A stretch of DNA of 64,000 nucleotides, taken from positions 2,046,001-2,110,000 of the forward strand of contig CAVZRC010000003.1 in NCBI GenBank assembly GCA_963777695.1. Reading direction: 5' to 3'. This DNA is from CAVZRC01 sp963777695. GTDB lineage: Bacteria > Planctomycetota > Planctomycetia > Isosphaerales > Isosphaeraceae. Position 1 is the first letter of the stretch; every line of letters begins with the position of its first letter. The position numbers and the translations under genes are program-made. The notes under the pieces were generated by a model, which saw nothing but the letters and a program-made list of their open reading frames with translations, searched no databases and was not told the DNA's origin. This document shows positions 51,855 through 61,400 of the stretch, in pieces.

Positions 51855-52478
51855 TCAAGCGAGGGCCCTGAGGATCAACACAATTCCACGTCTTGCTCGA
51901 ATCTTCGCGAGCCTCGAACACGCGGGCAGGATCATGCCCAGGAGGATTAGCACCAGGCTGGACGGCTCCGGTACCGCGGTGCCTGGCGCGGCGCCGATCT
52001 CGATCGAGTCGGGGTCCGCCTCGATCGAGATCGAGTATCCCGAGTCATTCATCGCGGAGAACGCGCTGAACGAGAACGCGGTGGCCGACCCTGCGATTCG
52101 CGTCAGCGTGAACGAGTAGAAGAGGCCGTCGCTCCCGATTGCTGCTGTTCCGTAGATCGAATCATCATAGAAGGCCGTGACCGTCCCGCCGCCGGTGCCG
52201 GTCGAATCGAAGTAGCCGAGAGCGGGGACGATTGCTCCCGGTGTCACCACGGGGCTGCTGAATAGAGCCGGGTCGTACTGGATCGACGCGGAGAGGTATC
52301 CCGGCGCGTCGGCGGCGGTCCCCGTCACGTCGATGTCGAACGTGGCCGTCGAGCCGACGGCGAGGTTACTCAGGTCGTCAGGACTGGATATCGAGAGAAC
52401 CAGCGACGCACGGACGGAATCCGGGGTGAAGGATGAGTATGCGAGGATCACGAATGCAAGACCGAGGATTCTCTTCAT
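51855..52478 (-). CDS. PEP-CTERM sorting domain protein
   Basis: 207 residues from the ATG at 52478. A signal peptide (RILGLAFVILAYSSFTPDSV) begins it; the mature part resembles a cohesin/Ig-like beta domain (ISSPDDLSNLAVGSTATFDI). The C-terminus is a PEP-CTERM sorting signal: AVPEPSSLVLILLGMILPAC followed by a basic tail with RARRG. Exosortase would cleave such proteins at the envelope; no exosortase gene is in the window. It is read leftward into the adhesin with a 233-nt gap, and likely contributes to the same surface layer or exopolysaccharide. Confidence 0.9.
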   Translation of the reverse strand: MKRILGLAFVILAYSSFTPDSVRASLVLSISSPDDLSNLAVGSTATFDIDVTGTAADAPGYLSASIQYDPALFSSPVVTPGAIVPALGYFDSTGTGGGTVTAFYDDSIYGTAAIGSDGLFYSFTLTRIAGSATAFSFSAFSAMNDSGYSISIEADPDSIEIGAAPGTAVPEPSSLVLILLGMILPACSRLAKIRARRGIVLILRALA

Positions 52479-52636
52479 GACCGACTCCTGATTGAGTGTT
52501 GGTTCCTGTCCGCAAAGACTCCCGAGAAATCCGACGCGCGCCGCGAGGTGGAAGCCGTCCAGGGACGTTTACCGCGCAGATCGGAAGTGAACTTTCGTAA
52601 GAATCCCGGATCACTACGATTTGTTCCCGCGGCATT

Positions 52637-53575
52637 TCATCCACAAGAAGGTAAATTATTAACTTTAAATACGTTTGTTTGTTCGGGCTTGAGCATCCAA
52701 GTCATCACGGTCGCTCCGATACTGCAAAGGAGCATGCTGGAGGGCTCGGGAACGGAAGAGATATTCGGAGAGGAAGCGCCGGAGGAAAATTCCACAGCCC
52801 ACCCGTGGCTCTCCGGTGTTGTGCCGTCGGGGAAGGTGATCGACTTGAGGGACATTGTGTGCTCCAGGTCCGCTTTCTGGGATGTCATACCGAGACCTGG
52901 AGTAATACGCAATCCAAGCATGGGATCGAAGGACGAGTGGCCATTCGCATCGATGTTGAAGCGAACGGACGGAGCGACGCTGACGGTCGTCGTCTGGCCA
53001 TTCAGGTTCAGCAGATTGTCCCGATCGAACGTGTAGGTGAGGTAGTTGGAACTCAATCCGGCGTAGACCGAGGAGCTCCCGCCGAACGCACCGGAATCGG
53101 CGTTGAACCCGAGTTTGCCGTCCAGGTTCCATGTTGCGTCGAGCTCGTGGCTCGGCAGGATCGGTGCCGTTCCACCCTTGGTCCACCGCAAGTAGATTTC
53201 GTCCTCGCGGATGATTCTCGCATCACCGTCGGGGATGGTACTGTACGGATCCGGGGCGGACATGGTGATCGTATAACTGAGGCCAAGATTGCCGTATTCG
53301 TTCTTTATGGCCGCGCTGGAGGTGATGCTGGCCGCATCGTACCCACCATTGCCATTGGACACCGGGAAGTAGCTCGTGAACGTATTGGGTTCCAGGAGTC
53401 GATAGGTGGTTGTATCATAGGTAAACTCCTTGTACGAGAATGCCGAATCGGATTCGAGATTGGCATTGAGGCCGGAGCCATACAGATATACAGAACCATA
53501 GGTTCCGGCATCTGGCCGATCGCAGAACAAGACAGCGATGGTCGCCAGAGCAAAGCGGATGATCGGCTTGCACAT
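52637..53575 (-). CDS. PEP-CTERM sorting domain protein, second copy of this class
   Basis: 312 residues from the ATG at 53575, preceded by AAAGGACCGATC. A short signal peptide (KPIIRFALATIAVLFCDRPD) precedes a beta-rich secreted domain without a clear family (YLYGSGLNANLESDSAFSYK). The C-terminus has SSVPEPSSMLLCSIGATVMT and ends in a tail with KPEQTNV rather than a strong Arg cluster, a slightly unusual form. The frame is open upstream of 53575 but that part is not protein-like. It is divergent from the sigma factor gene. It may be exported and anchored together with the neighbouring PEP-CTERM protein. Confidence 0.85.
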   Translation of the reverse strand: MCKPIIRFALATIAVLFCDRPDAGTYGSVYLYGSGLNANLESDSAFSYKEFTYDTTTYRLLEPNTFTSYFPVSNGNGGYDAASITSSAAIKNEYGNLGLSYTITMSAPDPYSTIPDGDARIIREDEIYLRWTKGGTAPILPSHELDATWNLDGKLGFNADSGAFGGSSSVYAGLSSNYLTYTFDRDNLLNLNGQTTTVSVAPSVRFNIDANGHSSFDPMLGLRITPGLGMTSQKADLEHTMSLKSITFPDGTTPESHGWAVEFSSGASSPNISSVPEPSSMLLCSIGATVMTWMLKPEQTNVFKVNNLPSCG

Positions 53576-53820
53576 GATCGGTCCTTTCACCTTATCGGAG
53601 CAGTGAGGGGAAAACTCGGGGCCGATCCGATCGTCCTGTTGATGAAGGAACCATCCCGGCCGGAATCCGACGCGCGGATGGATTTTTTTCCCTGGCATTG
53701 CGTCGCCTGACCGGATCCGATGACGATAGAAACCGGTAGGACTCGAGATTCGCCGCGAAGTCAGCTCGGTGAGAGTTGGAATCGGGCGTGTTGAACATTC
53801 GGAACGCCATTGAGTCGACG

Positions 53821-54483
53821 ATGACCCCAGCAGACACCCGGTCGATGAGCAAGGATGAGGGATTGGACGGTCCGCCGTCCCTGATGACGGCCTCCGCCGA
53901 AGCGTCCTGGGGCGGTTCGGCCGCTCGCGGGGATGGCTCGGAGCTGGCGCGGGCGCTCGAGCCGTACCGCGATTACCTGACGCTGGTGGCGCGACGGGCG
54001 GTCGGACCGGACCTGGCGGCGAAACTCGGGGCATCCGACCTCGTCCAGGACACCTTCCTGGCGGCGCAGCAGCACGCCCGGACCTTTCGCGGGCATACCG
54101 AGCCCGAGTGGCGTGCGTGGCTCAAGGCCGTCTTGCTGCATTGCCTGGCGAATCAGCGGCGCTATTATGCCGCCGCCAAGCGGCAGGTCTCGCGGAACGT
54201 CGAGTGGACCGGAGCGGTGCCGCGTGCTCGCCTCGAGGCGGGCGCGGTCACGCCGCCGAGCCGCCGGCTCATGCGTCGCGAACGGGACCGGGCGATGGAT
54301 GATGCACTCGGGCAACTCCCCGAACGGTATCGCCAGGTGGTCTGCTGGCATCATCATGACGGCTTGACTTTCGATGAGATCTCCGCGCGGCTGGGGATCT
54401 CGTCCGATGCGTCGCAGAAGGTCTGGGGCCGGGCGCTGGTCCGGCTCAGGGAGCTGCTGGGACCCGAGCATGACCCCCGATGA
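53821..54483 (+). CDS. ECF-type sigma-70 family sigma factor
   Basis: 220 residues from the ATG at 53821; a TTG at 53776 and an ATG at 53845 are alternatives. Region 2 is visible at ALEPYRDYLTLVARRAVG and SDLVQDTFLAAQQHARTFRG (helix-turn of -10 recognition), region 4 at PERYRQVVCWHHHDGLTFDE followed by ISARLGISSDASQKVWGRAL. This pattern is the planctomycete ECF group whose genes lie before serine/threonine kinases. The stop overlaps the kinase start by 14 nt, so the two are translationally coupled. The partner kinase probably controls the factor or its targets; direct regulation unproven. Confidence 0.9.
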   Translation: MTPADTRSMSKDEGLDGPPSLMTASAEASWGGSAARGDGSELARALEPYRDYLTLVARRAVGPDLAAKLGASDLVQDTFLAAQQHARTFRGHTEPEWRAWLKAVLLHCLANQRRYYAAAKRQVSRNVEWTGAVPRARLEAGAVTPPSRRLMRRERDRAMDDALGQLPERYRQVVCWHHHDGLTFDEISARLGISSDASQKVWGRALVRLRELLGPEHDPR

Positions 54484-57400
54484 GAGCACGCCGATCGACG
54501 AGGGCCTGCTAGCCGCCTTGCTGGCATTCGATGCGGCACGGACTCCGGGCACCGATCCGGCTTCCTCGATGCTTCCAAACCTCCCGGGCTTCGTCGATTT
54601 GATCCGACGGCTGGAGTCCTACGAGCCGGAGGCGACGGAGCCGGTGATTTCCGCGTCGTCCGAGACGCCGTTGAGCCTCGGTCGGTTCGCGGTGATCCGG
54701 GAGATCGGGCGGGGGGGATTCGGAGTCGTCTACCTGGCCCGGGACCCGGTGCTGGGGCGAGATGTCGCGCTGAAGGTGCCCAGGGCCGAGGTGATCGTCG
54801 CGCCCGACTCTCGCCGTCGATTCCTGCGGGAGGGTCGGGCCGCGGCCGGCCTCGACCACCCGCATATCGTGCCGGTCTTCGAGGCCGGCGAGATCGGGCC
54901 GTTCGCCTACATCGTCTCGGCCTATTGCGAGGGGCCGACGCTGTCGACGTGGCTTCGCGAGCGGACCCATCCGGTGGCGGCGCGGATGGCCTGCCGGCTG
55001 ATCGCGGACCTGGCCGACGCCGTCCAGCACGCGCATGAGCGAGGCGTCCTCCATCGCGACCTGAAGCCCTCGAATATCCTGCTCCAACACGGATTCGGCT
55101 CGCCGGGCTCGGACGTCCCGAGTCCCCGGATCACCGACTTCGGCCTGGCCCGGATCATGGAGGAAGGGACCAACGCGGAGGAGACGCGGAGCGGGGTCCC
55201 GCTCGGCTCGCCGCCCTACATGGCCCCGGAGCAGGCCGCCGGAAAGCGGCGTGAGATCGGCCCGGCGACCGATGTGTATTCCCTGGGCGCGACGCTCTAT
55301 GAGATCCTGAGCGGTCGTCCGCCGTTCCAGGGCGAATCGTACCTCGAGACCCTGGGCCAGGTCCTGGCCGACGACCCTGTCCCTCCGCGGGCCCTGCGGC
55401 CGGGATTGCCCCGCGACCTGGAGACGATCTGCCTGAAGTGCCTGGAGAAGGAGACGTCGCGTCGTTATCAAACGGCGTCGGCCTTGCGCGCCGACATCGA
55501 ACGATTCCTTCGGGGCGAGCCGATCCTGGCCCGACCGATCTCGGCCCGCCTGCGGGCCGCCAAGTGGGTCCGCCGTCGCCCCCTGCTCGCGGCCATCCTG
55601 ATCCTGGCGGGCTTACTGGCCTCGGTCCTGATCGGCGGGATCGTCTATCGCGATGTGCTCCTCCAGGAGCATACCCGGCAATTGGAGCGTGAGGTCACCC
55701 GTGCCGATGCCAACGCACGGCTGGCCCGCCGGCATCTCCAGGCGGACCAGCTCCGGCGGGCGAGGGAAGCCCTGGACTCCCACCAGGTCGAGCGTGCCCA
55801 GGACATCCTCTCGGCGATCCAGTCCGATCGGGCCTCCTCCGGCATCGACCTAGACCCCGGCGACCCGGGTTTCCCCTGGCACTATCTCAGGAGGCTGGCG
55901 TGCCGGGAGGTGGTCGTGCTCTCCGACCGCCAGGCGGAACGCATCATGGGACTGGCGTTGTCGCGCGACGGCCGGACCCTGGCGACCGGGGACCAGGATG
56001 GGACGATCCGGCTGCGCGATCCCGAGACGGGCGCCCCGCGAATCACGCTGCCGGGCCACCGGTTTCCCGTCATTAACCTCGCGTTCGCCCCCGACGGTCG
56101 CCGGCTGGTCTCGGCGGGCACGGACACCTCAGGATCCTGGAGCAGTGAGGTCTTCCTGTGGGACCTGGTCTCCAAGCGGCGCCTCGCGAGCCTGGAGGGT
56201 TTCTCGGACCACGCCGTCGAGGACTTGCGGTTCGATCCTCGGGGGGAGCACCTCTGGGACCTCTCGCTGCATCAGCGAGACGGCCGGCGAATGAGTCTCT
56301 GGGATGTGAGAGACTCACTCGATCGACCCTTGCTCCGATGGAGTCGACCGACCCGAGCGACCATCCTGCCCGTTACGAGAGATGGGAGGATCGTCGTCCT
56401 GGAAGCGACGGGGCGCCGGTTCGTGATGCATGACATCGTCGCCGGCAAGGACCTGGGGAGCAGCCCACCCATCGATCATCACTACGAGTTGGCCGTGCCG
56501 TCGCCGGACGGCCGACTCGTGGCGTTGGGTCGTGGATCCCGGGTGGTCTCGTTGTGGGACGTGGCGAGCGGGCGGGAGAAAACTCGCTACGAATTGAGTC
56601 GTGAGGATCTCGACGGGCTCTGGTTCGGTCCCGATGGCCGCTACCTGGCCCTCGATTTCCGCGATGGGGATCTCGAGATCCGAGACGTGATCGCGGGTGG
56701 AATCCGGTCGATACCCGCGGGGATTTCCGGCCCGAACCCGTGGACCGAGCGCGCGTTCTCTCCGGACGGTCGGTTCCTCGCCAGGAGCGTTTCCAGGTAT
56801 GGAGTCCATCGGCCGACGACGATCTGGCAGCTCGACCCGTGGGGCCTCGTCGCCACTTATCCGGCGATGCTCGGGGACACGGATACGCTACGATTCACGG
56901 GGGACGGCCGCGCCCTGATCCAGAGGATTTCGATGTCTGCCATCCGATGGAACGATGCGGCACATCCGGAACTCGCCCAGCCCGACGGTCACGGAGACGA
57001 GGCGTGGTCGGTGGCGTTCTCGCCCGACGGCTCGATCCTCGCTTCCGGGAGCGACGACGACAATGAGGCTCGGACGATCAAGCTCTGGGAAGCCGGCACG
57101 GGGAAGTTCCTGCGGGGTTGGAAGGCTGGGCCGGGGACCGTCAGCGAACTGGCGTTCGACCGGCGGGGCCGGATCCTCGCTTCCGCCCATCTGGACACCA
57201 CGGGAGAGGTTCGGCTCTGGGATCCCTCGACCGGTCGGCGGATCGGGGCCCTGGCCGGCCACACGGACCGCGTGCGCACCGTCGCCTTCAGCCCGGACGG
57301 GGGCATGCTCGCGAGTGCCGGCTCGGACCGGGAGATCCGGCTCTGGGACATGGCCACGCGCCGATGTCGCGTCTTGATCGGCCATGCCAACGCCGTGCGA

Positions 57401-57859
57401 GGGGTGGCGTTCAGCCCGGACGGCATGCTCCTGGCCTCGGCGTCCAACGACTTCAGTGTGCGGCTCTGGGATTCGACCTCGGGCGTCCCGATCCGCACGA
57501 TGATGGCCATCGCGCCGGTCGCGAGCGTCGCGTTCGCGCCCGACGGCCAGTCCCTCGCCGCGGCCGATGAGAAAGGGATGGTCTCGATCTGGGACGTCCG
57601 CTCCGGCGGCCGGGTCCGTAGCATGGCCTTCGAGCAAGACTACTTCCTCAGCCTCGCCTTCAGCCCCGATGGACGCAGCCTGGCGGTCGCGGGCAAGACG
57701 CGCACGATCCGGATCTGGGACCCGGCGACCGGGCAGGAAGTATTGACACTCGAAGGCCACAAGGCCCAGGTCAACGGCCTCGCCTTCTCGCCCGACGGTA
57801 CGACACTCGCGTCGTGTAGCCACGATGGAGCCGTGCGACTCTGGCGATCGGGTCCATGA
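54470..57859 (+). CDS. Serine/threonine protein kinase with membrane helix and C-terminal WD40 propeller
   Basis: 1,129 residues. An eukaryotic-type kinase domain: glycine loop IGRGGFGVVYLA (79-90), catalytic lysine K102 in VALKVP, HRDLKPSNILL (195-205), ITDFGLARIM (221-230), and GSPPYMAPEQAAGK. A membrane helix at about residues 371-393 (LLAAILILAGLLASVLIGGI) separates it from an external coiled coil and a WD40 propeller with a dozen units such as VAFSPDGGMLASAGSDREIR. Intact frame. The start at 54470 overlaps the sigma factor end, and the stop at 57859 lies 197 nt before the BlaI gene. A membrane receptor kinase that phosphorylates the coupled sigma factor is plausible. Confidence 0.95.
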   Translation: MTPDESTPIDEGLLAALLAFDAARTPGTDPASSMLPNLPGFVDLIRRLESYEPEATEPVISASSETPLSLGRFAVIREIGRGGFGVVYLARDPVLGRDVALKVPRAEVIVAPDSRRRFLREGRAAAGLDHPHIVPVFEAGEIGPFAYIVSAYCEGPTLSTWLRERTHPVAARMACRLIADLADAVQHAHERGVLHRDLKPSNILLQHGFGSPGSDVPSPRITDFGLARIMEEGTNAEETRSGVPLGSPPYMAPEQAAGKRREIGPATDVYSLGATLYEILSGRPPFQGESYLETLGQVLADDPVPPRALRPGLPRDLETICLKCLEKETSRRYQTASALRADIERFLRGEPILARPISARLRAAKWVRRRPLLAAILILAGLLASVLIGGIVYRDVLLQEHTRQLEREVTRADANARLARRHLQADQLRRAREALDSHQVERAQDILSAIQSDRASSGIDLDPGDPGFPWHYLRRLACREVVVLSDRQAERIMGLALSRDGRTLATGDQDGTIRLRDPETGAPRITLPGHRFPVINLAFAPDGRRLVSAGTDTSGSWSSEVFLWDLVSKRRLASLEGFSDHAVEDLRFDPRGEHLWDLSLHQRDGRRMSLWDVRDSLDRPLLRWSRPTRATILPVTRDGRIVVLEATGRRFVMHDIVAGKDLGSSPPIDHHYELAVPSPDGRLVALGRGSRVVSLWDVASGREKTRYELSREDLDGLWFGPDGRYLALDFRDGDLEIRDVIAGGIRSIPAGISGPNPWTERAFSPDGRFLARSVSRYGVHRPTTIWQLDPWGLVATYPAMLGDTDTLRFTGDGRALIQRISMSAIRWNDAAHPELAQPDGHGDEAWSVAFSPDGSILASGSDDDNEARTIKLWEAGTGKFLRGWKAGPGTVSELAFDRRGRILASAHLDTTGEVRLWDPSTGRRIGALAGHTDRVRTVAFSPDGGMLASAGSDREIRLWDMATRRCRVLIGHANAVRGVAFSPDGMLLASASNDFSVRLWDSTSGVPIRTMMAIAPVASVAFAPDGQSLAAADEKGMVSIWDVRSGGRVRSMAFEQDYFLSLAFSPDGRSLAVAGKTRTIRIWDPATGQEVLTLEGHKAQVNGLAFSPDGTTLASCSHDGAVRLWRSGP

Positions 57860-57992
57860 AGCAACGACCCAGCAAGTTGGTCCCTGATCGCTTAGCTCCT
57901 CATCCGGAACGATGTCGGATCCAATGCCGTCCGCCACCTCCAGATGTTCGACCGGGACGCGATCCGCTCCCGGCGACAAGAGACATCTTGCG

Positions 57993-58035
57993 TTTGACGA
58001 CGACCGTCGTTATTTTGTTGACATTCGTCGTCAAA
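57993..58035. promoter_or_regulatory. Perfect 11-bp inverted repeat with -35-like hexamer upstream of BlaI gene
   Basis: TTTGACGACGA (57993-58003) is the exact reverse complement of TCGTCGTCAAA (58025-58035); arm centres are 32 bp apart, about three helical turns. A TTGACA hexamer at 58018-58023 lies between the arms, and the BlaI start follows at 58057. The arrangement suggests an operator through which BlaI controls its own operon, but it does not resemble the TACA-TGTA boxes of the classical BlaI/MecI operators. Confidence 0.6.
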
Positions 58036-58056
58036 TTGGCCTCTGGGGATCCTGCG

Positions 58057-58449
58057 ATGTCCGAGCCTGGGCCTCTACCGCCGCTGTCCGACGCCCAGAT
58101 GGAGATCATGAATGCCGTCTGGGATCGGGGCGAGGCCACGGTCGCGGACGTCTGGAAGGCGCTGGGCGCCCGCCGGAAGGTCGCGCGGAGCACGGTCCTC
58201 ACGATGCTCATGCGCCTGCAAGAGAAGGGCTGGCTGTGCTGCGATGAGGAGGGCCACGCCTACCGCTATCGCGCCACGGTGCCGCGCGAGGCCACCCTGG
58301 GCCAGGTGGTCAGCCGGCTCGTCGAGACGACATTCGGCGGATCGGCCGAGGGGCTGGTGATGGCCCTACTGCACGGCCGAGGCGTCTCGAAGGAGGAAGC
58401 CCGTCGGATCAAGAAGATGATCGATCGCGCGGAGGGCAAGGCGTCATGA
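58057..58449 (+). CDS. BlaI/MecI/CopY family transcriptional regulator
   Basis: 130 residues from the ATG at 58057, preceded by GGGGATC. The winged-helix DNA-binding domain is typical: LSDAQMEIMNAVWDRGEATV, RSTVLTMLMRLQEKGWL and GHAYRYRATVPRE, followed by a dimerisation helix (TLGQVVSRLVETTFGG). The C-terminus carries a basic KKMIDRAEGKAS. In classical systems BlaI represses beta-lactamase genes and is cleaved after BlaR1 senses the drug; in planctomycetes similar pairs are many and probably control other targets. ATGA overlap couples it to the M56 gene downstream. Confidence 0.92.
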   Translation: MSEPGPLPPLSDAQMEIMNAVWDRGEATVADVWKALGARRKVARSTVLTMLMRLQEKGWLCCDEEGHAYRYRATVPREATLGQVVSRLVETTFGGSAEGLVMALLHGRGVSKEEARRIKKMIDRAEGKAS

Positions 58450-61400
58450 ACTTGCTTGCACGCTTCGACCCCGGCGATGCCGCGACCCGTGCCGTCCTGG
58501 TCTCGCTGGCGCAGACCTCGCTGATCATCCTGCTGGCCGCGCCCGTGGGCCGCTTCGCGCTGCGACGGCGGGCCGAGTCGCGGCACGCCCTCTGGCTGGG
58601 CGTGATGATCTGGGCCCTGGCCAGTCCGGTCGTCGCCTCCGTCGCGGACCGATCGGGATTTGCTTTATTGGTGGTGGAATTCCCGTTCCCGGCCGCCCGT
58701 ACGACCATGCCCGACTCCTCGGCCGATGAAAGCCGGGTACCGATCCTTCGGGACTCGCAAGCCGATTCGTCGGGACTTGCGGCGGTCCAGGTCCCGGCTC
58801 CGGCTCCGATCGGAGCCGAATTGCCCGTCGGATCCTCGTCGGGCGCGTTCGCCCGGTCGGTCGATCGCGATGCTCTACGCCCGGACATGCCGGAACCCAG
58901 CCGAGGGGGCCACGTCCTCGTCGGAGGCGTGACCCTGGTCTGGATGGCGGGCACCTTGGCCGGGCTGTTGGGCATCGCCGCGGCCCTACGGCGGATTGCC
59001 GCATCGTCTCGTGCGACACGGCCGATCGATCCGGTACGCCACGCCCGGGCCCTCGAACGGGCCCGCGATGTGCTGGGCGTGGCCTCGTTGCCCCCGATCG
59101 TGACCTCGGCCACCGTCCACGGGCCGGTCGCGGTCGGCTTGCTGAGGCCGCGCGTCGTGCTGCCCGAGGGATTGGCCGAATCGATCTCGAGCGACGCGCT
59201 CCGCGACGTCCTGGTCCACGAGTGCGCCCATGTCTTGCGCCTCGACCCGTGGGTCGGCCTGCTGCAACGCCTGGCGGCGGTGGTCTACTGGCCGCACCCG
59301 CTCGTCCACTATCTCAACAGCCAGCTCACGCGGGCTCGCGAGGAGGTCTGCGACAACCATGTGCTCCGGTGCGGCGACCGATGCGGTTACGCGCGCACGT
59401 TATTGGCCTTGACCGAACTGTGCCGGCCCCCGGGCGTGGCCCGCCCGGGGCTCGGCTTGCTCGGAGACCGGTGGACGCTCGCGGAACGCGTCGCCGGACT
59501 CCTCGACCCCAGGAGGATTCCCATGACCCGTACGACCCTCCGCATGAAAATCGCCGTGGCCGTCGCGATCGTCGTGATGGGCCTGGCCGGCACGACCGTC
59601 CGGTTCGACCGCCCGGCGTGGGCCGACGAATTGAGAGGGGCTCAGGCCAACCCGGCGGCACCGAAGGATGGGGTCTGGAGTATCGACGGCATTGTCGTCG
59701 ATGACCAGGGCCGACCGGTTCCCGGTGCCGTCGTCCACGCGGATGAGGAGGCTGATCCCATCGGCGGCAAGACCGCTCCCGACGGCACGTTCACGCTGGG
59801 GATGAAACCCGCTCCACTTTATACGAGGATGCTGGTCGCCGAGGCCGATGGCGGCGCACGATTCGGCATGGTCCGATTCGACCCGTCGCGCCAGTACGGG
59901 GCGAAGGAACCGGTGCGGCTCGTCGTGAAGCCGGCCCGGAGCGTGATGGTGCGCGTCAAGGATGCGTCAGGGGCGCCGGTCCCCGGCGCGGCCGTTGAGG
60001 CGTTCGACTACGGGTCCCGGTTCCACGCCACGACCGCTCCCGATGGTGTCGCCACGCTCCGGGTGCCGGCCGACGCGTCCATCCGCTGCGTGATCGGCCT
60101 CAAGTCGGGCGCCGGCTTCGATTACTTCGAGAACTATCGCACCACCCCACCGAATGCCCGGATCGAATTCCCGCCTCTCCCCGCCGAGATCACACTCACC
60201 CTCGACGGGGCGCAGACCGTAAGAATCAAGGTGCTCGGCCCGGATGGCCGGCCGATGCCGGGCGTCGCGATCGCGCCGTGGAGGCCCAGCAAGCCCGGCA
60301 AGATTGAGACGCTCGATGTCAGTCGCGGCGCGACGACACGCGCAACGACCGATGCGATGGGTGTCGCCGTGTTCGACTGGCTCCCGAAGGTGGCATCGCC
60401 CACGAATTCCGCGGGGGGTGTCCGGTTCTTCATCGTGTCTGGAGGGGGCCTGTTCTCCTCCGAAGACGCGATTCGCTACGTGCCGGGCGGGCCGACCGAG
60501 TTGACGGTCCGGCTGCACCGTGGGGCTCGGATCACCGGCACGGTCCGGTTCCCCGACGGCCGCCCCGCCGGGCGGATCCTGGTGCTGGCGGGCTTGATCT
60601 CGCGCGGTTGGCTCGCCAGGGGCGAACGAACCGATGACGAGGGACGATATGCTTTCGATCTCGCCCCGGGACATCCCTTGATGATCGCCGTCCGCGATGA
60701 GTCGTGGGCCGCCCCGAGCCTCACGAGCGTTGTCTTGCGAGAAGGCCAGGAGCAAGGCGGGCTCGATTTCACGCTCGGCAAGGGGACGCTCATTCACGGC
60801 CGCGTGACCGAGGGAGCCGACGGTCGGCCCTCGCCCGGCGCGGTCGTGGCGCTCTTCGAGGAGGGCGGTGCCCTGCCGAAAGAACTCCGCACCGTATCCG
60901 CCAGCACATTTGAATTGAATCGTAATACCTACACCGATGCACAAGGTAATTATCAGTTCCGGGTCGGCCCGGGCCGTTATCGGCTCCAAGGATCGCGGAT
61001 CGACGGCAATGTAACAAGGACGGTCGAGGTCAAGGACGAAGAGGAGATCGTCCGCGACCTGGCGAGGAATGGCCCCGATCGCGAGTCCCTGCTCAAGGGC
61101 ATCGTCGTGGAGCAGACCGCGACCGGCGAGCGGCCCGTCGCCGGGGCGTTGGCCTTCCGGTGGCCTGTCGTCGGGTCGCATAGGACCGACCAGGACGGGA
61201 AGTTTCTGGCGGACCAGACGCCCGGAGAGACGTTGGTCTATGCCTACTGGCCCGACAAGGCGCTCGCCGGGTTCAGCCGCCTCCTTCCCGCGCGTGCGGA
61301 CAGTGTGAAGGTCGTCTTATCCCCGACGGCCACGGTGACGGGTCGAGTCATCGACTCGAACGGCAAGCCAAGAGCCGGACAGCGGGTCGGGGTCCGTCTG

